This document shows, piece by piece, positions 8,663 through 17,332 of a DNA stretch of 64,000 nt. The translations under genes and the position numbers were made by a program. This DNA is from JAVKMO01 sp031539345. GTDB lineage: Bacteria > Bacteroidota > Bacteroidia > Chitinophagales > Chitinophagaceae. The stretch covers positions 62,001 through 126,000 of the forward strand of contig JAVKMO010000007.1 of NCBI GenBank assembly GCA_031539345.1. Reading direction: 5' to 3'. Under the pieces are notes generated by a model. The model was not told the DNA's origin. It worked only from the letters and a program-made list of their open reading frames with translations, and made no database searches. The first letter of the stretch is position 1; each line of letters opens with the position of its first letter.

Positions 8663-11600
8663 TTACGATATTTTTTCTACACATACAGCAATGTTGGTTT
8701 CATTGACATCAATCGATGTTTCATCTTGTTTTGAAATTGGTGCAAATTGTAAGTCTGTTGCTAATAATTCTGTGCAGATATAGGTTTTGAACTGTAGCAA
8801 TGACGGTTCTATTTTTGTTCCTTTTTCAACAATCACTTTGATTTTTTGTGTCAATTCAAAATTAGATTCTTTGCGTATTTTTTGAATCCGATTCACAAAT
8901 TCTCTTGCATGACCTTCATGAATCAATTCGGCCGAAATATTGATGTCTAAAGCAATTGTCATATTTCCTTTGCTTGCAACTGTCCATCCTGGCAGTTCTT
9001 CGCCAACAATATCAACGTCAGTTAAAACAATGCTAATGTCTTCGTTGTCTATTCGCAAAGTCAAGTGATTGTTTTGTTCTAAAGTTTGAATTTGTTCTTG
9101 ATTGAGCGTACTAATTACTTCTGCAACGGCTTTCATTTTAGCACCCATTTTTTTTCCTAAAGCAATAAAATTTGCTTTAGCTTTTTTGCGAATAATGCTA
9201 TTTGTGTTGCTGATGTATTCAATTTGTTTAATGTTCACTTCGCTCAAAATAAGGGCTTCATTCGCTTGAAAAATATGTTGCATTTCAAGATTTACAATAG
9301 GCACTAAAATTTTCTGTAAGGGTTGGCGAACTTTAATGTTGGCATTTTTTCTCAAAGATAAAATGAGCGATACGGCATTTTGTGCAACAGCCATTTTCGT
9401 TTCTAAAGCAGGTTGAATGGCATTCAGATTTGCTTTTGGAAACAAGGCAATATGTACAGATTTTTCTTTGTGTCTTTGGGTTACTTGGTTTAAATTATCA
9501 AACAACCATTCTGCAAAAAATGGAGCAAGTGGTGCAATCAATTGAGATAAAGTTTCTAAACATTCATACAAAGTTTGATAGGCGATAATTTTATCAGTAG
9601 CGTATTCTCCCTTCCAAAAACGGCGACGACAAAGACGTACATACCAATTACTCAATTGCTCGTCTAAAAATTGTTCAACGTGTCGAAACGCTTCTGTTGC
9701 ATCATAATTGTCTAAGCAATTTGTAACGTTTTGAATTAAAGAATGTAAACAAGAGATAATCCATTGGTCAATTTCTGTTCGCTCCTGTAAAGGCACATAT
9801 TTTTCAGCAAAAGAAAAACCATCTACGTTTGCATAAAGTGCAAAAAATTGATAGGTATTGTAGAGTGTTCCAAAAAATTTTCGTTGGACTTCTTGAATAC
9901 CATCAATATCAAATTTTAAATTATCCCATGGTGAGGCGTTTGTCATCAAATACCAGCGGGTTGCATCAGCACCATATTTGTTAAGTGTTTCAAATGGGTC
10001 AATCGTATTGCCCAAGCGCTTACTCATTTTGTTGCCGTGTTTATCTAAGACCAATCCATTAGAAACAACATTTTTAAATGCAACGCTATCAAATAGCATC
10101 ACACCTAAAGCGTGTAATGTAAAGAACCATCCGCGCGTTTGGTCAACGCCTTCGCACACGTAATCGGCAGGAAAATTATTTTTATGTTGTTGTTCATGTT
10201 CAAATGGATAATGCCATTGTGCATAAGGCATTGCACCGCTATCAAACCAAACATCAATTAAATCTGGCTCACGATACATTGGTTCTCCCTTTGTTGATTG
10301 TAAAACAATTTCATCAACAAGAGGTTTATGCAAATCATCAAACTGTTGCATTGCATTTATCTTTTCACTGTTCCATTGACGCGCTTGTGCAAGTTCTTGT
10401 TTTAATTCTGCAATAGACCCAATACATTTTTCTTCACTACCGTCTTTTGTTCTCCATATTGGCAAAGGCGTTCCCCAATAACGACTACGGCTTAAATTCC
10501 AATCGACCATATTTTCTAACCAATTTCCAAAACGGCCAGTGCCTGTGCTTGCGGGTTTCCAGTTAATGGTTTTATTCAATTCGACCATACGTTCTTTTAC
10601 TGCGGTTGTTTTAATGAACCAAGCATCTAATGGATAATATAAAATAGGCTTATCAGTACGCCAACAATGCGGATAATTATGTTCATGTTTTTCTACTTTA
10701 AAGGCTCGATTATTTTTTTTCAAATCGATACATAAATCAACATTGACATCAACATAGTCAGATTCGTTTTTGTATTTTTTGACGTAGCGTCCTGCATAAT
10801 CTTTTACTGCCTCTGTAAATTTTCCTTCTCTATCAACAAGCGTTAAAATGCCGATATTATTTTTTTGACCTACTTTATAGTCATCTGCACCAAAGGCTGG
10901 TGCTGTATGTACAATTCCTGTTCCGTCTTCTGTTGTTACAAAATCGCCGAGTAAAACACGAAAAGGATTGGCATTTTTATCGGGCAAAGCATAGGGCATG
11001 AGTTGTTCATAATATAAATTTTCTAACTCTTTTCCGTTGTATGTTGTAAGCAAACGCCAAGGCAAATTTTTATCTCCAACTTTGAAGGTGGCGAGTTCTA
11101 TATTTTGAAATTCTGATTTAAAATATTTATTGAGTAATTTTTCGGCAAGCACAATGTATTGCATTTGTCCTGTATAAGGATTGACTGTTTGCACGAGTGC
11201 ATAATCAATTTTTGCCCCTATGGTTAGGCCTAAATTCGACGGCAATGTCCAAGGCGTTGTCGTCCATGCTAAAAAAAATGGTCCCGATTCTGTTGTCCCA
11301 ATTTCTACATCAATTGTTTTTTGTATCGCATCAAAAGTGCTTGTATTGAGTGCTTGTATGTTTTTTTTTGCCAAACGAAACATGGCAATTACTGACGTGT
11401 CTTTCACGCTTTTGTAAGTACCAGGTTGATTGAGTTCGTGAGAGCTTAACCCTGTTCCTGCCGCAGGTGAATAGGGCTGTATGCTGACGCTTTTGTACAA
11501 TAATTTTTTTTGATGTAATTGTTTTAAACACCACCATAATGTTTCTATATACGGCGTTTCATATGTAATATAAGGCTTACTCATATCTACCCAATAACCC

Positions 11601-12022
11601 ATTTGGGTCGTCAATTCTTCCCATACATCTTTATATCTCAAAACTTCTTGCTTGCATTTTTGATTATACTCTTCTACAGAAATTTTTTTACCAATGTCTT
11701 CTTTTGTAATACCCAACATTTTTTCAACACCAAGTTCAATTGGCAAACCATGCGTGTCCCAACCTGCTTTTCTTTTTACTTGAAAACCTTGTTGTGTTTT
11801 ATATCTACAAAACAAATCTTTAATCGTTCGAGAAATAACGTGATGAATACCTGGCATACCATTTGCACTCGGAGGTCCTTCATAAAAAACAAAAGAACGC
11901 TCTTCTTTTCTTTGAGCAATGCTTTCTAAAAACGTGTTTTCTGTTTTCCACTTTTTCAAAATTTCTTTTTCTAAAGCAGGTTGATTGAGTTGATTAAATT
12001 CTGGATATTTTTTGTGTGTCAT
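8663..12022 (-). CDS. ileS: Isoleucyl-tRNA synthetase
   Basis: The 1119-aa length fits the long (eukaryote-like, type 2) IleS found in Bacteroidota. The class I signature at residues 50-61 (PPSANGMPGIHH) is the HIGH-motif region, and KMSKR near residue 664 is the second ATP-binding motif. The CP1 editing domain lies between them (TTTPWTLPSN and EDGTGIVHTAPAFG, the latter a conserved editing-site patch). The C-terminal anticodon-binding helices and an extension follow. Type 2 enzymes are generally less sensitive to mupirocin, a family inference not tested here. It lies 62 nt downstream of gatB on the same strand. Confidence 0.97.
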   Translation of the reverse strand: MTHKKYPEFNQLNQPALEKEILKKWKTENTFLESIAQRKEERSFVFYEGPPSANGMPGIHHVISRTIKDLFCRYKTQQGFQVKRKAGWDTHGLPIELGVEKMLGITKEDIGKKISVEEYNQKCKQEVLRYKDVWEELTTQMGYWVDMSKPYITYETPYIETLWWCLKQLHQKKLLYKSVSIQPYSPAAGTGLSSHELNQPGTYKSVKDTSVIAMFRLAKKNIQALNTSTFDAIQKTIDVEIGTTESGPFFLAWTTTPWTLPSNLGLTIGAKIDYALVQTVNPYTGQMQYIVLAEKLLNKYFKSEFQNIELATFKVGDKNLPWRLLTTYNGKELENLYYEQLMPYALPDKNANPFRVLLGDFVTTEDGTGIVHTAPAFGADDYKVGQKNNIGILTLVDREGKFTEAVKDYAGRYVKKYKNESDYVDVNVDLCIDLKKNNRAFKVEKHEHNYPHCWRTDKPILYYPLDAWFIKTTAVKERMVELNKTINWKPASTGTGRFGNWLENMVDWNLSRSRYWGTPLPIWRTKDGSEEKCIGSIAELKQELAQARQWNSEKINAMQQFDDLHKPLVDEIVLQSTKGEPMYREPDLIDVWFDSGAMPYAQWHYPFEHEQQHKNNFPADYVCEGVDQTRGWFFTLHALGVMLFDSVAFKNVVSNGLVLDKHGNKMSKRLGNTIDPFETLNKYGADATRWYLMTNASPWDNLKFDIDGIQEVQRKFFGTLYNTYQFFALYANVDGFSFAEKYVPLQERTEIDQWIISCLHSLIQNVTNCLDNYDATEAFRHVEQFLDEQLSNWYVRLCRRRFWKGEYATDKIIAYQTLYECLETLSQLIAPLAPFFAEWLFDNLNQVTQRHKEKSVHIALFPKANLNAIQPALETKMAVAQNAVSLILSLRKNANIKVRQPLQKILVPIVNLEMQHIFQANEALILSEVNIKQIEYISNTNSIIRKKAKANFIALGKKMGAKMKAVAEVISTLNQEQIQTLEQNNHLTLRIDNEDISIVLTDVDIVGEELPGWTVASKGNMTIALDINISAELIHEGHAREFVNRIQKIRKESNFELTQKIKVIVEKGTKIEPSLLQFKTYICTELLATDLQFAPISKQDETSIDVNETNIAVCVEKIS

Positions 12023-12084
12023 ATCGTTAAGTGAAAACTAAAAATCAAAATGGATTGAATAATAACATGAATGTAATGTTGTGC

Positions 12085-13548
12085 CTATGCGTCTAATTTC
12101 TTTTTCCATGCCGCATTAACCATTTGCGGTTCTAACTTTTGTTTTAAACGCTTCATCGTTTCGCCAACAAAAAAACCAATCAAGCCTTTTTTGCCATGCA
12201 CTTTGTAATCTTTTACTTGGGCTGGAAATTCTTTTTCAATCGTTTCGATAATCGCTTCAAGTTGTGAAAGGTCGGCGTTATTGTCTTGTATCAAATTGAG
12301 CTTTTGTGCTAATTGTAAAATATCAATTTTCGGCTGTTCTATAACAGCCAAAAACAATGTTGTTGTTGCATCACTATAATTGAGTTGTTTGCTTTGCACC
12401 ATTTCAATCATTGTAGCAATTTTTGTTGCTGACAGAGGCAATTGTTGTATGCTTATTTGGTGTGCATTCAAATAAGTTTGAATGGGTCCGAGCATCCAAT
12501 TGGCAGCGGCTTTATGTTCTTTTGTATAAAGAAGTATTTCCTCAAAAAAATCTGCAAACACTTTTTCTTCTGCAAGAAATTCTGCACTTGCACGTGGCAG
12601 TAAATAGACCTTTTGATATTTTTCTTCTCGTTGAAAATGTAATTCAGGAATTTGTGTTTTGATGGTTGCAATTTCTTCGTTTGATAAAACAACAGGCGGC
12701 AAATCAGGATCTGTTAAATAACGATAATCGTCTGCATTTTCTTTTGTACGCATGGCATACGTACTGTTTTTTTGTTCATCATAACCGCGTGTTTGTTGAA
12801 TAATTACCTCTCCATTATCGATCATTTGCATGAGCCTTTTTGCCTCATAATCAATGCCATTTTTGATACTCCGTAAAGAGTTTAAATTTTTCATTTCAAC
12901 TTTTGTTCCCAATGTTGTTTCTCCTTTTTTACGAACAGAAACATTGACATCGCAACGCAAATTACCCTCTTCCATGTTGCCATTGCCAATGCCAAGATAA
13001 CGCACCATTTTTCTAATTGTTGCCATATAAACAACTGCTTCGTCAGCACTTTTAATAGTTGGATTACTCACAATTTCTATCAAGGGAACTCCTGCTCTGT
13101 TGTAATCTATACACGTAAAATGGTCTTCTTCATCATGGATACTTTTTCCAGCATCTTCTTCTAAATGAATATGATGTAATGAAATCGTTGTATTGTAATT
13201 GTCTAAACGAATGGGCACAAACCCACCAATACAAATAGGTTCTTGGTGTTGTGTCAATTGATATCCTTTTGGCAGGTCAGGATATGTATAATGTTTACGT
13301 ACAAAATAACTGTGTTGATTAATTGTACAATTACACGCCAACCCCATTTTAACCGCCATCATAATGGCTTGTTGATTTGGCATTGGCAAAACGCCAGGGT
13401 GTGCAAGACTAATCGCACTAATATTTGTATTCGGCGGATGACCAAAGGCTACACGGTCAGCACTAAACAATTTTGTTTCGGTTGCTAATTGGACATGAAC
13501 TTCTAATCCAATCACAAGCTCATATTTATCAAATAATATCACAGACAA
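12085..13548 (-). CDS. gatB: Aspartyl/glutamyl-tRNA amidotransferase subunit B
   Basis: A 487-aa GatB, the kinase/tRNA-binding subunit of the GatCAB complex that converts Glu-tRNA(Gln) to Gln-tRNA(Gln), or Asp-tRNA(Asn) to Asn-tRNA(Asn). The N-terminal signature YELVIGLEVHVQL, the catalytic-domain motifs (SYFVRKHYTYPDLPKGYQ, HLEEDAGKS, DYNRAGVPLIEIV, GTKVEMKNLNS), and a C-terminal YqeY-like helical domain ending GFFVGETMK are all present. gatA and gatC are not in the window, as is common when the three are scattered. Confidence 0.97.
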   Translation of the reverse strand: MSVILFDKYELVIGLEVHVQLATETKLFSADRVAFGHPPNTNISAISLAHPGVLPMPNQQAIMMAVKMGLACNCTINQHSYFVRKHYTYPDLPKGYQLTQHQEPICIGGFVPIRLDNYNTTISLHHIHLEEDAGKSIHDEEDHFTCIDYNRAGVPLIEIVSNPTIKSADEAVVYMATIRKMVRYLGIGNGNMEEGNLRCDVNVSVRKKGETTLGTKVEMKNLNSLRSIKNGIDYEAKRLMQMIDNGEVIIQQTRGYDEQKNSTYAMRTKENADDYRYLTDPDLPPVVLSNEEIATIKTQIPELHFQREEKYQKVYLLPRASAEFLAEEKVFADFFEEILLYTKEHKAAANWMLGPIQTYLNAHQISIQQLPLSATKIATMIEMVQSKQLNYSDATTTLFLAVIEQPKIDILQLAQKLNLIQDNNADLSQLEAIIETIEKEFPAQVKDYKVHGKKGLIGFFVGETMKRLKQKLEPQMVNAAWKKKLDA

Positions 13549-13642
13549 AAAATAACAGTAAAAAAATGAAATTGCCTAAACTAAGTTTTTGACACACATT
13601 GTAAGGGTTTAGTAATACCATTTTTTAACACCTCAAAGCGTA

Positions 13643-14347
13643 TTATTTTGTGTATTTCAGATAGACTTGTCGTTGTGTTTTGTCCATTTTTTCTATCGCA
13701 TAACGCAACATCGTACGTGGCATTACAATTGCATATTGGTGTAGAAAATTTTGTAGAGCAATATCATCTCGCTTGCCTATTTCTCTTAACATCCAACCTA
13801 CCGCTTTGTGAATTAAATCATGTGTGTCATGCAGTAAAATTTGACTAATGCGTAAAGCATCTTCGAGTTGCTGATGACGAATAAAATGGAAACAAGAAAT
13901 GATGGCAATACGCCGTAGCCATAAATTTTCTTCTTGTGCAAATTGATACAATATGCTTTTATCTTTATCTATTAAATAAGTACCTATCATTTTAGGAGCA
14001 AGCGTATCAACTAAATCCCAGTTATTGACATGATAGATATGTTGAAGAACAAAATCGTATATCTTTTTTTGTTCGGTCTTTTGTTTCATTTTTTCAAATT
14101 GACGTATTAAAATCAATATCGCCAATAAGCGTTCTTCATGAATGGTTGAACAAAATAAAATTTCAATATCATCAAGAGATAATTCAGCATATTGTTTTGC
14201 AAGCGTTCTAATTTGCGGAACGGTCAAACCTATAAATACATCGCCTTCACCATATTCTCCTTGTTGTGTTTTAAAAAAACGTTGTAATATGGACGCTTTT
14301 AATGGTGATGCCTGTTGTGCAATCTGTTTTTGAATAACTTCTATCAT
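13643..14347 (-). CDS. DNA alkylation repair protein, AlkD-like HEAT-repeat family
   Basis: A 234-aa all-helical protein of the AlkC/AlkD DNA-alkylation-repair family, which excises alkylated bases without flipping them. Family hallmarks are FFKTQQGEYGEGDVFIG (residues about 24-40), NNWDLVD, LWLRRIAII, and HKAVGWMLREIGK near the C-terminus. The Trp and Asp of NNWDLVD and the Trp-Leu-Arg patch line the DNA groove in AlkD. The start codon follows immediately after the T-tract of the tRNA-Leu terminator, so there is no conventional leader. The start fits the family, so I keep it. Confidence 0.88.
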   Translation of the reverse strand: MIEVIQKQIAQQASPLKASILQRFFKTQQGEYGEGDVFIGLTVPQIRTLAKQYAELSLDDIEILFCSTIHEERLLAILILIRQFEKMKQKTEQKKIYDFVLQHIYHVNNWDLVDTLAPKMIGTYLIDKDKSILYQFAQEENLWLRRIAIISCFHFIRHQQLEDALRISQILLHDTHDLIHKAVGWMLREIGKRDDIALQNFLHQYAIVMPRTMLRYAIEKMDKTQRQVYLKYTK

Positions 14348-14374
14348 AAAAAAAGCAGCAAGAAACTTGCTGCT
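14348..14374 (-). terminator. Rho-independent terminator of tRNA-Leu
   Basis: On the minus strand a perfect 9-bp hairpin (AGCAGCAAG, loop TTT, CTTGCTGCT) is followed by six T (seven counting the T that closes the stem). It lies just downstream of tRNA-Leu. The T-tract ends exactly where the alkD-like ATG begins. Confidence 0.85.
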
Positions 14375-14382
14375 ATGTAGTG

Positions 14383-14464
14383 TGCTGGAAAGGAGATTCG
14401 AACTCCCACGCCTTGCGGCGCTACCACCTCAAAGTAGTGCGTCTGCCAGTTTCGCCATCCCAGC
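14383..14464 (-). tRNA. tRNA-Leu (anticodon GAG)
   Basis: An 82-nt cloverleaf with a 7-bp acceptor GCTGGGA/TTCCAGC (one G-T pair), a D-arm, and an anticodon stem CTACT/GGTAG with loop TTGAGGT giving GAG. It has a long class II variable arm around GCGCCGCAAGGCGT and a T-arm with GTTCGAATC. Discriminator A fits Leu. CCA is not encoded. It lies between the M42 peptidase gene and the alkD-like gene, on the same strand as both. Confidence 0.95.
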
Positions 14465-14508
14465 GGTTGAATAAAAATGCGAATTAAAAATTTTAACTGA
14501 AAGTGTCT

Positions 14509-15615
14509 TTACAAATAATTAAAATTTGTATTTGGCGTAAGTTGCAAAAGCGTTTCATAAATCAAATTGATGGTCTGCTCCATATCATCTTGGTGAATCA
14601 TTTCTACCGTTGTGTGCATATAGCGCAAAGGTAGCGAAATGAGTACAGATGGGCAACCATCGTTGGCATACGCAAAAGAGTCTGTATCAGTTCCTGTGCT
14701 GCGAGACAAGGTTCTCCATTGAACTGGAATTTTATTTTTTTCTGCAATGTCTTCTACAAATTTTAAAAACTTTGTTTGTATAGCAGGTGCAAAAGCTAAC
14801 GAAGGACCTTTACCACAAATAATATCGCCTTCAATGGCTTTACTAATCATTGGCGTGTGTGTGTCGTGCGTAACATCGGTTACAATGGCAAGGTTGGGTT
14901 TTATTCTGCGTGCGATCATTTCTGCTCCACGCAATCCAATTTCTTCTTGTACAGCATTAACCACATACAAAGAAAAAGGCAACTTGATTTTATTTTCTTT
15001 TAGTCTGCGTGCCACTTCTGCAATCATAAACCCGCCTACCCTATTGTCTAATGCACGTCCAATAATGTGCTTGTATCCTATTTCTTCATAACCATCAACA
15101 TAAGTTACAACAGAACCTACGTAAATGCCTAAATCTTCTACTTCTTTTTTTGTTCTTGCTCCGCAATCAAGGGTCAAGTTTTCAACTTTAGGCGTAGTTT
15201 CTTTTTGGTCTGCACCACTCATTCGTGTATGAATAGCTGGCCAACCAAAAACAGCTCTCACAATGCCTTTTTTACCGTGAATATTCACACGCATAGAAGG
15301 TGCAATTTGGTGATCCACGCCGCCATTTCTTTTTACATGAATGAGACCTTCTGGCGTAATATAATTCACAAACCAACTAATTTCATCGCAATGGGCTTCA
15401 ATCACAACTTTGAATTTTTCTTTCGGATTGATAATGCCAACGCCAGTTCCATAAGCATCTACAAAGGTTTCATCAACATATTGTGAAACATAATCAAGCC
15501 AAACTTTTTGTCCAGCTTGTTCAAATCCTGTTGGTGATGCCGTGTTAATATATTGAGCAAGAAATTTGTAATTGCTTTTTTTTTGCTCTGTATTTGGTTT
15601 GTTTGATTTTGCCAT
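14509..15615 (-). CDS. M42-family metallopeptidase (glutamyl aminopeptidase/endoglucanase-like)
   Basis: A 368-aa di-zinc aminopeptidase of family M42, which forms large tetrahedral cytoplasmic particles that trim peptides. Metal and catalytic motifs are in order: VVIEAHCDEI (His, Asp), GRALDNRVGG (bridging Asp), VNAVQEEIGLRGA (Glu-Glu), IVTDVTHDTH (Asp), and LPLRYMHTTVE (His). No signal peptide is present. The N-terminal Lys/Asn-rich stretch (residues 2-15) is likely disordered. It is 15 nt downstream of the response regulator gene. Confidence 0.92.
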   Translation of the reverse strand: MAKSNKPNTEQKKSNYKFLAQYINTASPTGFEQAGQKVWLDYVSQYVDETFVDAYGTGVGIINPKEKFKVVIEAHCDEISWFVNYITPEGLIHVKRNGGVDHQIAPSMRVNIHGKKGIVRAVFGWPAIHTRMSGADQKETTPKVENLTLDCGARTKKEVEDLGIYVGSVVTYVDGYEEIGYKHIIGRALDNRVGGFMIAEVARRLKENKIKLPFSLYVVNAVQEEIGLRGAEMIARRIKPNLAIVTDVTHDTHTPMISKAIEGDIICGKGPSLAFAPAIQTKFLKFVEDIAEKNKIPVQWRTLSRSTGTDTDSFAYANDGCPSVLISLPLRYMHTTVEMIHQDDMEQTINLIYETLLQLTPNTNFNYL

Positions 15616-15630
15616 AAATGACGAAGAATT

Positions 15631-16332
15631 TTATTTTTTGGTTGGAAAAAGAAGTTGAAATCCTGTAGAATGAATATTGTTAATTTGAATTTTTTCGTCG
15701 TGAATAAAATATTTTCTCAAGCGTGTAATATAAACATCCATGCTGCGTCCATTGTAATGAGAGTCATCACCCCAAATTTCTTTTAGGGCTAATTCTCTTG
15801 GCAAGCACACATCTTTATACTTATACAACAAGGTCAATAATTTCCCTTCTGTTGGAGATAAAAAGAAACTTTCTTTTTTATGAATCAACTCTCTAATTTT
15901 TGTATTAAAACTATAAGAACCAATTGATAATTTATCCCCATCTTTTAATTGATAACCATCACCCATGGCATTTTTTTGTTGTAACATACTTTGCACTTTT
16001 GCCATTAAAACATCAATGTCAAAAGGTTTTACAATGTAGTCATTTGCACCAACGTCATAACCTTTTAATTGGTCTTGTTTGAGTGATTTTGCAGTAATAA
16101 ACATAATGGGCACTACTTTAGATATACGGCGTATTTCTTTAACAAGTTCAAACCCATCCATATTGGGCATCATCACATCAACAAGACACAATGAAAATTC
16201 GTGTTTTTTAAATGCCGCCAAACCTAATTTGCCATCTCTTTCCATAACAATTTGAAAGTTGTGGAGTTCAAAATACTTCTTGATAACAACGCCTAAATTG
16301 AGGTCATCTTCGCAGAGTAAAATTTTTTGCAT
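15631..16332 (-). CDS. OmpR/PhoB-family response regulator
   Basis: A 233-aa two-domain regulator. The receiver domain has the acidic pair in KILLCEDD, the phospho-acceptor Asp in LVDVMMPNMDGF, the Thr in MFITAKS and the Lys in DYIVKPFD. The C-terminal winged helix includes SPTEGKLLTLLYKYKDVCLPRELALKEIWG and SMDVYITRLRKYF, the recognition helix. The frame extends 10 codons further upstream, but Met11 (MQKILLCEDD) begins right at the receiver domain and is the better start. No histidine kinase is adjacent, so the partner is encoded elsewhere. Confidence 0.93.
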   Translation of the reverse strand: MQKILLCEDDLNLGVVIKKYFELHNFQIVMERDGKLGLAAFKKHEFSLCLVDVMMPNMDGFELVKEIRRISKVVPIMFITAKSLKQDQLKGYDVGANDYIVKPFDIDVLMAKVQSMLQQKNAMGDGYQLKDGDKLSIGSYSFNTKIRELIHKKESFFLSPTEGKLLTLLYKYKDVCLPRELALKEIWGDDSHYNGRSMDVYITRLRKYFIHDEKIQINNIHSTGFQLLFPTKK

Positions 16333-16390
16333 AGGGCTTGGTGCAACTATTGTTTTTGGCATAGAAAAAAAAATGAAATATAAAAATGGA

Positions 16391-16795
16391 CTATTTTGAA
16401 AGTTCTAAAATAATATGCCACTCTTCCTCTGTTACAGCTGAAACAGACAATCGCTGCAATTGAACAAGTTCCATATTCGCTAATGCTGGCATTGATTTTA
16501 TTGTTGATAAAGAAACTGATTTTTTCAAAGGTCGTTCTGCTTTTAAAGTTACACCTACCCAATTTGCATCTGTTGTAGTTGGGTCTTGCACAGCTTCTTC
16601 AACAACACTTGCAATACCAACAATATCCTTTCCTTCATTACTATGATAAAAAAATACACAATCTCCTTTTTTCATCGTTCGCAAATTATTTCGTGCCAGA
16701 AAGTTTCTCACGCCGTCCCAAAATGTTATTTTATCAGCAACAAATTGTTGCCAACTATATTTAAAAGGTTCTGATTTTACAAGCCAATAAGCCAT
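16391..16795 (-). CDS. EVE-domain protein
   Basis: A 134-aa single EVE (PUA-like) domain: AYWLVKSEPFKYSW at the N-terminus, WDGVRNFLARNNLRTMKKGD, FFYHSNEG, and IVGIASVV. EVE domains are thought to bind modified bases in nucleic acids, and some take part in restriction of modified DNA, but stand-alone copies like this are mostly of unknown role. It lies 3 nt downstream of dcd, in the same string as lepB and bcp. Confidence 0.9.
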   Translation of the reverse strand: MAYWLVKSEPFKYSWQQFVADKITFWDGVRNFLARNNLRTMKKGDCVFFYHSNEGKDIVGIASVVEEAVQDPTTTDANWVGVTLKAERPLKKSVSLSTIKSMPALANMELVQLQRLSVSAVTEEEWHIILELSK

Positions 16796-16798
16796 AGA

Positions 16799-17332
16799 CT
16801 AAAAATTTTTCCACATCATGCTTTCAACGGGTTTTGTAGTCCGTTGGGTATATTTTGCATTTTGTTTTTTTGTATAATGGTTTTCTACGCGACCTTGAAT
16901 ATCAAAATAAATGAGTTGTCCTATGGGCATTCCTGCATAGATACGAACAGGCAAAACGCAAGAAATTTCAAGCGTCCAATGGTTGCTAAAACCCACATCA
17001 CCTTTTCCTGCAGTTGCATGAATTTGTATTCCCAATCGTCCGGTTGATGATTTGCCTTCTAAAAAAGGAACTGCACAATGCGTTTCTGTATATTCTTCTG
17101 TAACGCCTAAATAGAGTGTGTTTGATTGTAAAATGAAACCTTCATCAGGAATTTCAAAATGAACAATTTCATTGTGATGTTTAGCATCTAACATCGCGTT
17201 TTTGTAAACCGCAAGATGTTTTCCCAAATGAACATCGTAGGAATTTGATCCTAAACAACCTTTGTCAAAAGGCGTTATAACAATTTCTTGTTTTTCAATT
17301 GCGTCTAAAATTCTTGTATCTGAATAAATCAT
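16799..17332 (-). CDS. dcd: dCTP deaminase
   Basis: A 177-aa trimeric dCTP deaminase. It supplies dUTP for thymidylate synthesis. Visible motifs are GSNSYDVHLG (residues 28-37), FLEGKSSTGRLGI with Ser96 and Arg99 in the active site, HATAGKGDVGFSNHWTLEIS with the presumed catalytic Glu122, and the QLIYFD/KYTQRTTKP C-terminus that closes over the triphosphate. Its start overlaps the lepB stop by 4 nt, so the two are translationally coupled. Confidence 0.95.
   Translation of the reverse strand: MIYSDTRILDAIEKQEIVITPFDKGCLGSNSYDVHLGKHLAVYKNAMLDAKHHNEIVHFEIPDEGFILQSNTLYLGVTEEYTETHCAVPFLEGKSSTGRLGIQIHATAGKGDVGFSNHWTLEISCVLPVRIYAGMPIGQLIYFDIQGRVENHYTKKQNAKYTQRTTKPVESMMWKNF

Noticed and set aside
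11603..11929. 108-aa plus-strand frame inside ileS
   Set aside because: It is fully antisense to strongly conserved ileS sequence, with Phe/Asn-rich shadow composition.
8663..12022. Non-standard HIGH motif (PGIHH) in IleS as a possible loss of function
   Set aside because: This form is usual in Bacteroidota IleS and the KMSKR motif is intact.
14747..15091. 114-aa plus-strand frame inside the M42 peptidase gene
   Set aside because: Antisense to conserved catalytic motifs of the peptidase; shadow frame.
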